Shown: positions 30,427-38,284 of the stretch, piece after piece
How the letters are laid out: each line of letters opens with the position of its first letter
How positions within the stretch are numbered: position 1 is the stretch's first letter
Assembly (NCBI RefSeq): GCF_020253525.1
Contig: NZ_JADCBK010000134.1
Coordinates: 1 to 38,284, forward strand
Length of the DNA: 38,284 nucleotides
Reading direction: 5' to 3'
Origin: Aquidulcibacter sp.
GTDB lineage: Bacteria; Pseudomonadota; Alphaproteobacteria; Caulobacterales; Aquidulcibacteraceae
The notes under the pieces: generated by a model
The model's input: the letters and a program-made list of their open reading frames with translations, nothing else
The model's database searches: none
Told to the model about the DNA's origin: nothing
Position numbers and translations under genes: made by a program

Positions 30427-30696
30427 CGCCAAACGCTCCTGTCTTGGCCGCCTCACACGGCCCGATTTCCCGCTTTATATAGCATGCCACGGCCCGCGCG
30501 GTAAGGGCGCAAATTCCATAACTTATGCCTCTAGGCTGTGCGCGCGATTGGTTAACAAGATGTTTACAGGCACCGATTTCCAATCACCTCTTCCCTTTCC
30601 GGCCCATTCCGACTAGAAGCCCCGCTTCCTTGGGTGGTGACGCAGGCGCAGGCTGAAGCTGAGTGCTTTCGTCCCAATTGTCGGAAAGCACAGTCG
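30427..30696. promoter_or_regulatory. Divergent spacer between diguanylate cyclase and purE
   Basis: The 270-bp gap should hold both promoters. On the minus side TATAAA (30472-30477) could be a -10 for the cyclase. On the plus side an AT-rich block (30547-30570) is the likeliest purE promoter zone, but no clean hexamer pair is seen. There is no riboswitch-like fold that I can recognise and no gene. Confidence 0.35.
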
Positions 30697-31185
30697 ATGG
30701 CCTCTAACCCGCAAATTGGATTGATTATGGGCTCCCGCTCGGATTGGGAAACCATGATTGAGGCGGCCAAGATTCTCGACGATTTGGCCGTGCCCTATGA
30801 AGCCAAAGTCGTCTCTGCCCACCGCACCCCCGATAAAATGAGCCTTTATGCCAAAGAGGCCAAAGGCCGTGGTCTGAAGGTGATTATTGCCGGTGCTGGC
30901 GGGGCTGCGCATTTGCCCGGCATGGTGGCTGCAATGACGACTTTGCCGGTTCTTGGCGTGCCTGTCCGCTCAGCGGCTTTGTCCGGGCAAGACAGTTTGT
31001 TGTCGATTGTGCAAATGCCCAAGGGCATCCCAGTCGGAACCTTAGCGATTGGCCCGGCCGGGGCGGCAAACGCCGCTTTGCTGGCTGCCTCCATTCTCGC
31101 CTTGACCGATGATGCCTTGGCCGAACGGCTTTCGGCGTGGCGCGAGGCGCAGACCGACGCCGTTGGGGACGATCCGCGCGCATGA
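30697..31185 (+). CDS. purE: N5-carboxyaminoimidazole ribonucleotide mutase PurE (class I)
   Basis: A 162-residue enzyme that converts N5-CAIR to CAIR in purine synthesis. GSRSDWETM (12-20) binds the phosphate and SAHRTPDKM (40-48) holds the catalytic His; [13 protein letters not shown] is also typical. ATG 30697 gives the normal N-terminus; an in-frame upstream start at 30634 would add about 21 unrelated residues. Its stop overlaps the purK start as ATGA. Class I PurE needs PurK, and it is right here. Confidence 0.96.
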   Translation: MASNPQIGLIMGSRSDWETMIEAAKILDDLAVPYEAKVVSAHRTPDKMSLYAKEAKGRGLKVIIAGAGGAAHLPGMVAAMTTLPVLGVPVRSAALSGQDSLLSIVQMPKGIPVGTLAIGPAGAANAALLAASILALTDDALAERLSAWREAQTDAVGDDPRA

Positions 31186-32270
31186 CCTCTGCCTCTGATC
31201 GCCTGGCCCCCGGTTCGACCATCGGCATTTTAGGGGGTGGACAATTGGGCCGCATGCTGGCAGTGGCCGCAGCCGAGCTGGGCTTTGATTGCGTGGTTTA
31301 TGAGCCAGAGGCCGATTGCCCTGCCGGGCGCGTTGCTGCCAAATGCTTTACGGCTGCTTGGGACGATCAAGAAGCGCTGGCCGCCTTTGCCGATTGCGTC
31401 GATGTGGTGACGTTCGAATTTGAAAATGTGCCTGCCGCCTCGCTAGCTTTTTTGGAAGCACGCGCCATCATCCGTCCGGGGCTGAAGTCCTTGCAATTGA
31501 CGCAAGACCGCTTGGTGGAAAAGCAATTCATCCACAGCGTGGGTCTTGAGACGGCCCCTTTTGCCGCCTGTGACAGCCTTGACGATCTTGAGCGCGCGGT
31601 TGCGACCATCGGCCTACCGGCCATCTTAAAGACCCGCACCCTGGGCTATGACGGCAAGGGGCAATTTCGCTTGAGCCAGACAGCCGATGTGGCCGAAGCT
31701 TGGGCCGCTTTGGGTGGGAGGCCTGCGATTTTAGAGGGCTTTGTGCCCTTTGAGCGCGAGGTCTCGGTCATTCTGGCCCGCGCAGTCGATGGCAGTGTTG
31801 CCGCCTATGATGTGACCGAAAATGTCCACCAAGGCGGGATTTTGCGCACCTCCACCGTGCCGGCACACATTTCAGACGGGCTCGCCACCAAGGCAATCGC
31901 GGCGGCTGCCCAGCTTGCCGCAGCTTTAGACCATATTGGCGTCTTGGCGGTGGAGTTCTTTGTTGTGGGTGGGGACCACTTGGTGGTTAATGAAATTGCA
32001 CCCCGCGTCCATAATTCTGGCCATTGGACGCAAGATGGCTGTGCGGCCGATCAGTTCCAGCAGCATATTCGCGCCGTCGTGCACTGGCCTTTGGCCTCGA
32101 CACAGCGCCATGCGCCACGGGTGGTGATGACCAATTTGATTGGCAAGGATGTAGAAGCTTGGGCTGATCTATCTGGTCAGCCCGATACATTTGTCCATCT
32201 CTACGGCAAACGCTCTATCCGCGAAGGCCGCAAAATGGGCCATGCGGTTAAGCTTTATGGCTTGGGCTGA
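31182..32270 (+). CDS. purK: N5-carboxyaminoimidazole ribonucleotide synthase PurK
   Basis: A 362-residue ATP-grasp enzyme that carboxylates AIR with bicarbonate and ATP to N5-CAIR. It shows [11 protein letters not shown] at the start, [14 protein letters not shown] for ATP binding, [11 protein letters not shown], and the metal/substrate segment [16 protein letters not shown] 31182 overlaps the purE stop; upstream in-frame starts lie inside purE. The 3' end overlaps the converging COQ9 gene by 16 bp. Confidence 0.96.
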   Translation: MTSASDRLAPGSTIGILGGGQLGRMLAVAAAELGFDCVVYEPEADCPAGRVAAKCFTAAWDDQEALAAFADCVDVVTFEFENVPAASLAFLEARAIIRPGLKSLQLTQDRLVEKQFIHSVGLETAPFAACDSLDDLERAVATIGLPAILKTRTLGYDGKGQFRLSQTADVAEAWAALGGRPAILEGFVPFEREVSVILARAVDGSVAAYDVTENVHQGGILRTSTVPAHISDGLATKAIAAAAQLAAALDHIGVLAVEFFVVGGDHLVVNEIAPRVHNSGHWTQDGCAADQFQQHIRAVVHWPLASTQRHAPRVVMTNLIGKDVEAWADLSGQPDTFVHLYGKRSIREGRKMGHAVKLYGLG

Positions 32271-32944
32271 GGCCCATAGCGCAGGCGGGTTAGAATGCCC
32301 AAAGGATCAGGTATTTTATCGACCAGCTGATTGACTTGGGCTTTCACCTTCTCAAACTGCATCACACCCTTAATCTGCTTGTCCAAAAAGGCCCAAGTCG
32401 CGGCGCTGTCGTCGCTCTCATCCTGCAGCCAATAGGCCAAGGTCGCCAGATGTACGCCCGATAGGATGGTGCGCTTGGAATAATAGTTGAAGTCGGTTGA
32501 CGGGTCGCCCATTGCCACCCAAGCCCGGTCTGCCGCGCGCCAGCCGATCCGGACTGCATCGGGAGCATTATTGGGTACCGCCAGATAGATGGCGGCGCGG
32601 CGCAAGCTTTCCTTATGGGTCGACAGCGCTTCCAGCCGTACGCGCACCGCCAAGGTCGCCTTTTCGCGAATTTTTGTGCCCGGGGGACAATCTTCGATGG
32701 CGCGTTCCATCGCGCGCTCTGCCCGGTCAAACCAGGCATCAATCAAATCCACGGCCCCGCGCGGTGCGGCAAGCAAAGCCTCTCCCTCGCTCAAATTCGC
32801 CGCAACACGGGCACGCTCCAGCGCATTGGGCAGCCAGCCCGAAAAGCTCGTCTCATCTAAGGCAGCATCAAGATAGCGATCCCGCAGCACTTGGATCGGG
32901 TCGTGGTGGGAAATCGGGTTAGAGAGGTCAGCGGAAACAGTCAT
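32255..32944 (-). CDS. COQ9-family ubiquinone biosynthesis protein
   Basis: A 229-residue COQ9 homologue with a TetR-like helical fold. In mitochondria and alphaproteobacteria COQ9 binds lipid and presents quinone intermediates to the COQ7 hydroxylase. The family region RIGWRAADRAWVAMGDPSTDFNYYSKR is clear (about residues 132-158), followed by LSGVHLATLAYWLQDES. Its presence supports an alphaproteobacterial origin. No other coq or ubi gene is adjacent. A 165-bp gap with weak inverted repeats separates it from rpsU. Confidence 0.92.
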   Translation of the reverse strand: MTVSADLSNPISHHDPIQVLRDRYLDAALDETSFSGWLPNALERARVAANLSEGEALLAAPRGAVDLIDAWFDRAERAMERAIEDCPPGTKIREKATLAVRVRLEALSTHKESLRRAAIYLAVPNNAPDAVRIGWRAADRAWVAMGDPSTDFNYYSKRTILSGVHLATLAYWLQDESDDSAATWAFLDKQIKGVMQFEKVKAQVNQLVDKIPDPLGILTRLRYGPQPKP

Positions 32945-33109
32945 AGGGGCTAAGATAGGTCATGCACGGCCTATGGTCCATCGCTGTTTTCGCAACTGAC
33001 ATGATTCGACATCATGAGGTGGACAATTGGGACTGATTTCTGTATGTCCCCCGCTCTACTTTCACTTGGCCAGTTTTCTGGTCGTTCGTCCAATTTATAG
33101 GGGGCTCCC
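32945..33109 (+). promoter_or_regulatory. Leader/promoter region of rpsU
   Basis: This spacer carries CATGAT-TCGAC-ATCATG (33000-33016) and GGGAC...GTCCC (33029-33050) inverted repeats. Either could be a regulator site or leader fold for S21 control. An in-frame TAG (33098-33100) ends the upstream reading frame, and AGGGGG (33099-33104) is a strong ribosome site 5 nt before CTG 33110. Confidence 0.45.
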
Positions 33110-33328
33110 CTGGTTCAGATCCTTGTGCGCGATAACAACGTCGATCAGGCGTTGAAAGCACTGAAAAAGAAGATGCAGCGTGAAGGCACCTTCCGCGAAA
33201 TGAAGCGTCGTAATCATTTTGAAAAACCTTCTGAGAAGCGTGCTCGTGAAGACGCCGAAGCCGTGCGCCGTATGCGCAAGCTGCAGCGCAAGCGTGCGCA
33301 GCGCGAAGGCCTGGTTCTGAAGCGCTAA
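33110..33328 (+). CDS. rpsU: 30S ribosomal protein S21, apparent CTG start
   Basis: A 72-residue basic protein of the small subunit, placed near the platform and anti-Shine-Dalgarno. The core is unmistakable: [21 protein letters not shown] and [10 protein letters not shown]. The conserved alphaproteobacterial N-terminus (M)VQILVRDNN is encoded directly after CTG 33110. AGGGGG sits 5 nt before that CTG. The preceding in-frame stop at 33098 leaves no ATG, GTG or TTG there. The next canonical start, GTG 33125, would remove five residues and stands 20 nt from the ribosome site. A strong terminator follows. Confidence 0.88.
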   Translation: MVQILVRDNNVDQALKALKKKMQREGTFREMKRRNHFEKPSEKRAREDAEAVRRMRKLQRKRAQREGLVLKR

Positions 33329-33352
33329 GCCGTTTGGCTTGACTAAATTCAT

Positions 33353-33386
33353 AAGCCGCCGCTGGGGTCTCCTAGCGGCGGCTTTT
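33353..33386 (+). terminator. Rho-independent terminator after rpsU
   Basis: AAGCCGCCGCT and AGCGGCGGCTT pair over 11 bp (inner GGG/CCT extends it) around a GTCT loop, followed by a TTTT tract. It lies 25 bp after the rpsU stop and 24 bp before the next gene, so rpsU is probably a monocistronic transcript. Confidence 0.9.
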
Positions 33387-33409
33387 GTGCTTGTTAGGGA
33401 GATACACGC

Positions 33410-33853
33410 GTGCACGATCAACCAAGCGCTGGCCGCTTTGAGGGCCGCACCCATTTCCTGCCTGTGCGGATCTATTACGAAGATACCGACATGTCGGGCA
33501 TCGTCTATCATGCCAATTATCTGCGCTATTTTGAGCGCGGGCGGTCAGACTTTTTGCGGCTAGCTGGCATTCATCACACCCAATTACTTGAACGCGACCC
33601 GCCCTTGGCCTTTGCCATCACAGGCATGGACATTAAGTTCAAAAAGGCCGCCCGTATTGACGATAGTCTCGTGGTGCAAACCCAGTATGATGCCATCAAG
33701 GGCGTGCGCCTGATCATCAATCAGACGATTTTTCGCGGTGAGGAAGTCATTGCGACGGCAGCGGTTGAGGCCGTGACGATTGATCTACAGGGCCGACCCA
33801 AACGCCCATTCAAGGAACTTGAAGCCCAATTGGCACCCTACCTTCTGGCTTAA
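33410..33853 (+). CDS. ybgC: YbgC-type acyl-CoA thioesterase (hotdog fold)
   Basis: A 147-residue 4-hydroxybenzoyl-CoA-thioesterase-type hotdog protein that hydrolyses acyl-CoA esters. The signature YYEDTDMSGIVYHANYLRYFER has the catalytic Asp27 and His34. The start is GTG 33410, with AGGGAG (33396-33401) 8 nt upstream. In many proteobacteria ybgC heads the tol-pal cluster, but here no tol gene is adjacent. It meets the GT4 gene with a 4-bp stop overlap. Confidence 0.88.
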   Translation: MHDQPSAGRFEGRTHFLPVRIYYEDTDMSGIVYHANYLRYFERGRSDFLRLAGIHHTQLLERDPPLAFAITGMDIKFKKAARIDDSLVVQTQYDAIKGVRLIINQTIFRGEEVIATAAVEAVTIDLQGRPKRPFKELEAQLAPYLLA

Positions 33854-34938
33854 GTCGGTTTGCGTTTGCGGCGCAGGCGCAACGCATTTTTCACCCGGTT
33901 CCAAACCTTATAGCGCTCCATGACTGGCAGCGGGTCAAGGTTTTCAAGGAATTGCTCGGCACAGGCCCGCCATGAGAAGCCTTCGGCATAGGCGCGGACC
34001 TGGTTGCGGTCGAGGTGCAAGCACGCCTCAATGCTGGCGGTTAAATCATCGCCAATCGCACCCGCATTAGAGCCCGGGATAATGTCTTTCGGGCCCGGCG
34101 CAATAAAGGCTGCCACAGGGGTGCCGGTTGCCATGGCTTCTAAGATCACCAGCCCGAACGTATCGGTATAGCTTGGGAAAACAAAGACATCAGCATTGGC
34201 ATAGCAGGCGGCAAGCTCTTCGCCGAACTTCGCGCCCAAGAATTTGGCTTCCGGGAAACGGGCCTCAAGGTCTGCCCGCGCTGGGCCGTCGCCCACCACC
34301 ACTTTGGTGCCGTTGAGATTACAGGCCAAAAAGGCCTCGACATTCTTCTCAACCGAAACCCGCCCAACATACAGGAAAATCGGCCCTTCAATCCCCGCTA
34401 AGGGCCCACGATCAGCTGTCCGCAGGCGGGGGTGAAATTGCTCGGTATCTACGCCGCGTGTCCACATCGCCAGATTTTTAAAGCCGCGAGAGACCAAAAG
34501 ATCGTGCATGGTGGGCGTGGCCACCATCACCCGGCCTGCCATATGGTGGAACCAGCGCACATAGGCATAGCCCCAGCTCACCGGGATTGGGAAACGCGCC
34601 GAGACATATTCGGGATATTGGGTGTGGTAAGAAGTGGAGAACGGAAATCGGTGCTGGATGCAAATGCGGCGCGCCGTAAGGCCCAAAGTGCCTTCGGTCG
34701 CAATATGGACCGCTTCGGGCTCAAACGCTTCAAACCGCTCTTCAATATCGTCCTTGGCAAACAGGGCCATTTTGATTTCAGGATAGGTCGGCAATGGAAT
34801 GGTCTTATAGCCATCGCTGGGCGTAACCATCATCACATCATGGCCCATCTCGCGTAATTCCTGCACGGTCCGCGAAAGCGTCCGTACCACTCCATTGACT
34901 TGTGGTTCCCACGCGTCTGTTACCAGCATGATGCGCAT
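33850..34938 (-). CDS. Family 4 (GT-B) glycosyltransferase
   Basis: A 362-residue retaining glycosyltransferase. The N-terminus MRIMLVTDAWEPQVNGVVRT and STSYHTQYPEY are typical of a lipid-glycosyltransferase-like branch that also includes MgtA- and SqdX-type proteins. The donor site is FLYVGRVSVEKN and TDTFGLVILEAMATGTPV, where the first Glu of the E-x7-E motif is Asp. A short basic tail (RLRRKRKPT) may contact membrane phospholipid. The sugar and acceptor are not readable; glycolipid synthesis is the likeliest role. It is divergent from putA across 94 bp. Confidence 0.85.
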   Translation of the reverse strand: MRIMLVTDAWEPQVNGVVRTLSRTVQELREMGHDVMMVTPSDGYKTIPLPTYPEIKMALFAKDDIEERFEAFEPEAVHIATEGTLGLTARRICIQHRFPFSTSYHTQYPEYVSARFPIPVSWGYAYVRWFHHMAGRVMVATPTMHDLLVSRGFKNLAMWTRGVDTEQFHPRLRTADRGPLAGIEGPIFLYVGRVSVEKNVEAFLACNLNGTKVVVGDGPARADLEARFPEAKFLGAKFGEELAACYANADVFVFPSYTDTFGLVILEAMATGTPVAAFIAPGPKDIIPGSNAGAIGDDLTASIEACLHLDRNQVRAYAEGFSWRACAEQFLENLDPLPVMERYKVWNRVKNALRLRRKRKPT

Positions 34939-35032
34939 ATAGAGGCCCTTGTTTTTTCCGTGGTGTCCTTACAGTGTGCCGCCACAAAAGGCCAATAAGG
35001 CCTGCATCACCTGTGCTTGAAGAAAGACCGTC

Positions 35033-38000
35033 ATGCTGACCCAAACAGACTTAGAGGCTATGGATGCGACCAAATATGGCGATGAAGTTGCCATGGTGCA
35101 GGGCCTGATCGACACGAGCCCCTTGCGCGGTGCGGTTCGATCGCAGGCTTTGATGGACGCCCAGGCCATCGTGCGCAAAGCACGCGAACGGGCCAAGCCC
35201 GTTGGCATGTTGGAGACCTTCTTAGAAGAATTCGGCTTAACGACGCCGGAGGGCCTCGCCCTCATGTGTCTGGCTGAAGCGCTCTTGCGGGTGCCCGATC
35301 AAGAAACCGCTGACCGCTTGATCGCTGAAAAAATCACCAGTGGCGATTGGGGTGGGCGGGCTGGCAAGTCAGACAGCACCTTGGTCAATGCCTCGGTCTG
35401 GGGCCTCATGCTGACGGGAAAAGTCGTCGATGTAGGGGCAGAAGCGCGCAAGGATTTAGGTGCCTTTATGCACCGCCTAACCCGGAAAGCGGGCGAACCC
35501 GTTATCCGCGCTGCCGTCGGCCAAGCCATGCGGATCATGGGTGAGCAATTCGTCTTGGGCCGCACGATTGAGGCGGCGATCAAGCGCGGCCAAGGCGCCA
35601 TTCGCAAGCAACAAGCCAGCCACTTCTCGTTTGATATGCTGGGCGAAGGCGCGCGCACGCAAGAAGATGCGGCCCGCTATGCTAAGGCCTATGCCGAAGC
35701 GATTGAGGCGGTGGGCAAAACTTCCAACGGGATGGGGCCTGTGAAAGCGTCGGGCATTTCGGTCAAGCTCAGCGCCCTCTCGCCCCGCTATGAAGCCCGT
35801 CAGCGCCAACAGGTGCATGAGACCCTCTATCCTGTGGTCCTCAATCTCGCTTTGATCGCCAAAACTTATGATATTGGCTTCTGTCTGGATGCTGAAGAAG
35901 CTGATCGTCTCGTCCTATCGCTTGAAATCCTCAACCGCCTTGCCCACGCGCCAGAGCTTGCGGGCTGGAACGGGCTTGGCCTTGCCATACAGGCCTATCA
36001 GAAACGCGCACCCAAGACGGTCGAGACGGTTATCGCAATTGCCCGGTCGTCGAGGCGGCAGATCATGGCGCGCTTGGTCAAGGGGGCCTATTGGGATGCC
36101 GAGATTAAGCGCGCGCAAGTGGCGGGTCGGCCAGACTTTCCGGTCTTTACGACCAAGCCCGCAACCGATGTATCTTACTTGGCTTGCGCAGACCTGATGC
36201 TGCGGGCACCAGACGCCATCTATAGTCAGTTTGCCACCCACAATGCCCATACACTCGCCGCTGTCCGCTGTTTGGCGCAGGCGGCAGGCCAAGATTCTTA
36301 TGAGTTTCAACGTCTGCATGGCATGGGCGAGACGCTTTATGCCACGGCGCGCGACCTCTTTGGCGAGATGAATGTGCGCGTCTATGCCCCCGTCGGTGCC
36401 CATGAAGACCTGCTTCCCTATCTGGTTCGCCGCTTGCTGGAAAATGGGGCCAATACCAGTTTCGTTCATGCCTTCTTGGATGAGGATGTGCCCGTAGAGC
36501 GCGTGGCAGGCGACCCATTGACGGCCTTAGAAGCGGGTGCACGGCGGCATTTGAAAGTGCCTGCCCCGCCTGCGCTTTATGGCGACGCCCGCGCCAATTC
36601 CAAAGGCCTTGATCTAACCTTGGCACCCGATGTCACAGCTCTTGAGCAAGCCATCCAAGCCCAATCCCAAGCCCAAACCAAGAAAAGCGAAGGCCAGGGT
36701 ACACGCGCCATTACCTCGCCCCAAAACCACAAAGTCATGGTCGGCCATGTCGAAGAGACAAGTCTTGAAGCCCTCGATGCCGCCTGTGAAAAGGCGCATC
36801 TGGCCCAAATTGCTTGGGACCGGTTAGGCGGCTATGCCAGAAGCCTGATCCTCTTGCGTGCCGCCGATCTGATGGAGGCCGACCGCGCCCGCCTGATGGC
36901 ACTGTGCTCAGCAGAAGCTGGCAAGACCTTGCAGGATTGTATCGATGAAGTGCGTGAAGCCATCGATTTTTTGCGCTATTATGCTGCCCAAGCCGCGCAA
37001 GAGTTTCAAACTCCGGTGGAGCTGCCCAGTCCAGCGGGTGAAACCAATGTGCTGTCGCTGCATGGGCGGGGCGTATTTGGCTGTATCAGCCCATGGAACT
37101 TCCCCTTGGCGATTTTCATGGGCCAGGTTTCTGCCGCCCTCGCCGCAGGCAATGCGGTGGTGGCCAAGCCTGCTGAGCAGACCCCATTGATCGCCCAAGC
37201 CGCCTGCGCGCTTCTCTATCAAGCTGGGGTGCCGAAAGATGTATTGCATTTGGTCCTAGGCGATGGCCGCCTTGGGGCGCATCTGGTCAGCAATCCAAGG
37301 ATCGCTGGCATTGCCTTTACCGGCTCTACCAGCGTCGCGCGTCTGATCGCCCGCACCTTGGCGCATAAGGAAGGCCCAATTGTGCCCTTGATCGCAGAAA
37401 CGGGCGGCCTGAATGCCATGTTTGTCGACACCACCGCCTTGAAAGAACAAGTGGTGGATGATGTTATCCTCTCGGCCTTTGGTTCGGCCGGGCAACGGTG
37501 TTCGGCGTTGCGGCTTTTATTCTTACCGCATGAAACCGCCGATGCGGTGCTCGATTGCCTGATGGGGGCGATGGATGAGTTGGTTCTGGGCGATCCTGCC
37601 CTGTTGTCCACCGATATTGGCCCTGTGATTGATGCCGATGCGCGGGCCATTTTGGAAGCCCACGAAGCCCGCATGGCGCAAGAGGCTAAGATTTTGAAGA
37701 AAATCCATGTTGGCGCGCTGGCAGATCAGGGCCACTTCTATGGGCCATGTCTGGTGGAGATCGATCATTTGGATGTTCTGGAAACCGAAGTGTTCGGCCC
37801 CATCCTGCACGTGATCCGCTATCATCCCGAAGCGATTGAAACTGTGGGTGCCGCCCTCGCGCACAAGGGCTATGGCCTGACATTGGGCTGTCACACCCGT
37901 CTCGATAGCTTTGTTGAGGCCGTGGAAGCAGCCGTTCCTGCTGGAAACTATTATGTCAACCGCTCCATGACCGGCGCGGTGGTGGGCGTTCAACCCTTTG

Positions 38001-38131
38001 GCGGCGAGGGCCTCTCCGGCACCGGCCCCAAGGCTGGCGGCCCCCATTACCTCCACCGCTTCGCTACCGAACGTACCAAAACCATCAACCGCGCCGCCCA
38101 AGGCGGCGACCCCCGCTTGTTTAATCTGTAG
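35033..38131 (+). CDS. putA: Bifunctional proline dehydrogenase / P5C dehydrogenase PutA
   Basis: A 1032-residue enzyme that oxidises proline to glutamate in two steps with channelling. The first ~80 residues lack the ribbon-helix-helix of E. coli PutA, so it is a short (type A) form that is not an autorepressor. The PRODH barrel (about 160-490) shows RLVKGAYWDAEIKRAQ and EFQRLHGMGE. A Gln/Ala-rich linker (about 540-560) precedes the aldehyde dehydrogenase half, with Glu789 (AETGG) and Cys823 (SAGQRCSALR) 34 residues apart as in E. coli. FGGEGLSGTGPKAGGPHY is at the C-terminus. The spacer before it should hold its promoter. Confidence 0.96.
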   Translation: MLTQTDLEAMDATKYGDEVAMVQGLIDTSPLRGAVRSQALMDAQAIVRKARERAKPVGMLETFLEEFGLTTPEGLALMCLAEALLRVPDQETADRLIAEKITSGDWGGRAGKSDSTLVNASVWGLMLTGKVVDVGAEARKDLGAFMHRLTRKAGEPVIRAAVGQAMRIMGEQFVLGRTIEAAIKRGQGAIRKQQASHFSFDMLGEGARTQEDAARYAKAYAEAIEAVGKTSNGMGPVKASGISVKLSALSPRYEARQRQQVHETLYPVVLNLALIAKTYDIGFCLDAEEADRLVLSLEILNRLAHAPELAGWNGLGLAIQAYQKRAPKTVETVIAIARSSRRQIMARLVKGAYWDAEIKRAQVAGRPDFPVFTTKPATDVSYLACADLMLRAPDAIYSQFATHNAHTLAAVRCLAQAAGQDSYEFQRLHGMGETLYATARDLFGEMNVRVYAPVGAHEDLLPYLVRRLLENGANTSFVHAFLDEDVPVERVAGDPLTALEAGARRHLKVPAPPALYGDARANSKGLDLTLAPDVTALEQAIQAQSQAQTKKSEGQGTRAITSPQNHKVMVGHVEETSLEALDAACEKAHLAQIAWDRLGGYARSLILLRAADLMEADRARLMALCSAEAGKTLQDCIDEVREAIDFLRYYAAQAAQEFQTPVELPSPAGETNVLSLHGRGVFGCISPWNFPLAIFMGQVSAALAAGNAVVAKPAEQTPLIAQAACALLYQAGVPKDVLHLVLGDGRLGAHLVSNPRIAGIAFTGSTSVARLIARTLAHKEGPIVPLIAETGGLNAMFVDTTALKEQVVDDVILSAFGSAGQRCSALRLLFLPHETADAVLDCLMGAMDELVLGDPALLSTDIGPVIDADARAILEAHEARMAQEAKILKKIHVGALADQGHFYGPCLVEIDHLDVLETEVFGPILHVIRYHPEAIETVGAALAHKGYGLTLGCHTRLDSFVEAVEAAVPAGNYYVNRSMTGAVVGVQPFGGEGLSGTGPKAGGPHYLHRFATERTKTINRAAQGGDPRLFNL

Positions 38132-38282
38132 GGGAGGGTGGCATTGTTTTGGATTTCTTTTCGTCTCGACGCGCTTTGGTGATCCCTTTGGTCCACCAAA
38201 CCGCGTGCTCAAGCGTGATCGGGCGATTTGTCGCGTCAAGTCCAGATTTCCTCCGGAAATCTGCCGCGGAGCGGCGCGAAGC
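38121..38282 (-). CDS. Possible C-terminal fragment of an unknown protein (runs off the window)
   Basis: On the minus strand a frame is open from the window edge to TAA at 38121-38123 (53 residues), overlapping the putA stop by 11 bp. Residues such as LDATNRPITLEHAVWW and a basic tail ending KTMPPSPTD look protein-like, but no family is recognised. A second minus-strand frame is also open here, so this may be chance. Its upstream part overlaps a palindrome. Confidence 0.35.
   Translation of the reverse strand, partial: ASRRSAADFRRKSGLDATNRPITLEHAVWWTKGITKARRDEKKSKTMPPSPTD
38243..38263. repeat. Palindromic element near the window end
   Basis: CAGATTTCC and GGAAATCTG are exact 9-bp inverted repeats around TCC, followed by a GCGG-rich run (38262-38284). 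The sequence resembles short dispersed palindromes seen in several alphaproteobacteria, but only one copy is in the window, so repeat status is unproven. Confidence 0.35.
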
Positions 38283-38284
38283 GG

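Noticed and set aside
37523-38239. A 238-codon minus-strand frame under the end of putA
   Set aside because: It overlaps the conserved PutA dehydrogenase domain, and its translation shows no domain. The other minus frame to 38121 fits a gene end better.
1-38284. tRNA genes, CRISPR arrays, insertion sequences and prophage
   Set aside because: No T-loop or cloverleaf, no spaced direct repeats and no transposase, integrase or phage-like proteins were seen when reading both strands; a tRNA scan was not run.

Overview
The window looks like ordinary chromosome from an alphaproteobacterium, probably near Caulobacterales/Hyphomonadaceae. The evidence is an S21 of the [11 protein letters not shown] type, a COQ9 homologue, an rsmI-yraN-gshB cluster with an LpoA-like gene beside it, and LexA boxes of the alphaproteobacterial GTTC-N7-GTTC type. 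The DNA is moderately GC-rich by eye. Coding is dense, with many 4-bp ATGA overlaps. I saw no rRNA, tRNA, CRISPR array, prophage or insertion sequence.

Layout. 1-2677: end of a histidine operon (hisH partial, hisA, hisF, hisE) with a translationally coupled GNAT acetyltransferase. 2688-5749 (minus): a TSUP-family permease, a PLP aminotransferase and a cysteine synthase. 6009-9024 (plus): MurNAc-6-P etherase and a cytoplasmic family 3 glycosidase. 9028-16121: an SsuD-like flavin monooxygenase (minus), a Gfo/Idh/MocA protein (plus), and a minus-strand operon TonB receptor-ssuA-ssuC-ssuB. 16387-18503 (plus): an HMG-CoA-lyase-like enzyme and a family III CoA-transferase. 18500-22287 (minus): ruvB, ruvA, ruvC, an EgtD-like methyltransferase and nadD. 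22567-23031 (plus): a cold-shock protein and a 44-residue lysine-rich protein. 23028-27783 (minus): comM/yifB, gshB, a SirB1-like protein, yraN and rsmI. 27869-29628 (plus): an LpoA-like lipoprotein and a GNAT. 29629-30426 (minus): a diguanylate cyclase. 30697-32270 (plus): purE and purK. 32255-32944 (minus): COQ9. 33110-33853 (plus): rpsU and a YbgC thioesterase. 33850-34938 (minus): a GT4 glycosyltransferase. 35033-38131 (plus): bifunctional PutA. The last 160 bases may hold the end of another minus-strand gene.

How the genes may work together. The most interesting block is 9.0-16.1 kb. It encodes an outer-membrane TonB receptor, a Tat-type binding lipoprotein, a permease and an ATPase of the sulfonate family, beside an SsuD-like monooxygenase that keeps most SsuD active-site residues and a Gfo/Idh/MocA protein. 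I infer uptake of an organosulfonate, possibly a sulfosugar such as sulfoquinovose, followed by oxygenolytic release of sulfite. The TSUP permease and cysteine synthase nearby fit a sulfur theme, but no flavin reductase is visible.

Two DNA-repair units, ruvCAB and comM, each have a LexA-type operator in the promoter: a single GTTC-N7-GTTC at ruvC and a triple, evenly spaced repeat at comM. A third notable point is rpsU, which appears to start at CTG: a good Shine-Dalgarno and the conserved N-terminus both point to position 33110, where no ATG, GTG or TTG is available.
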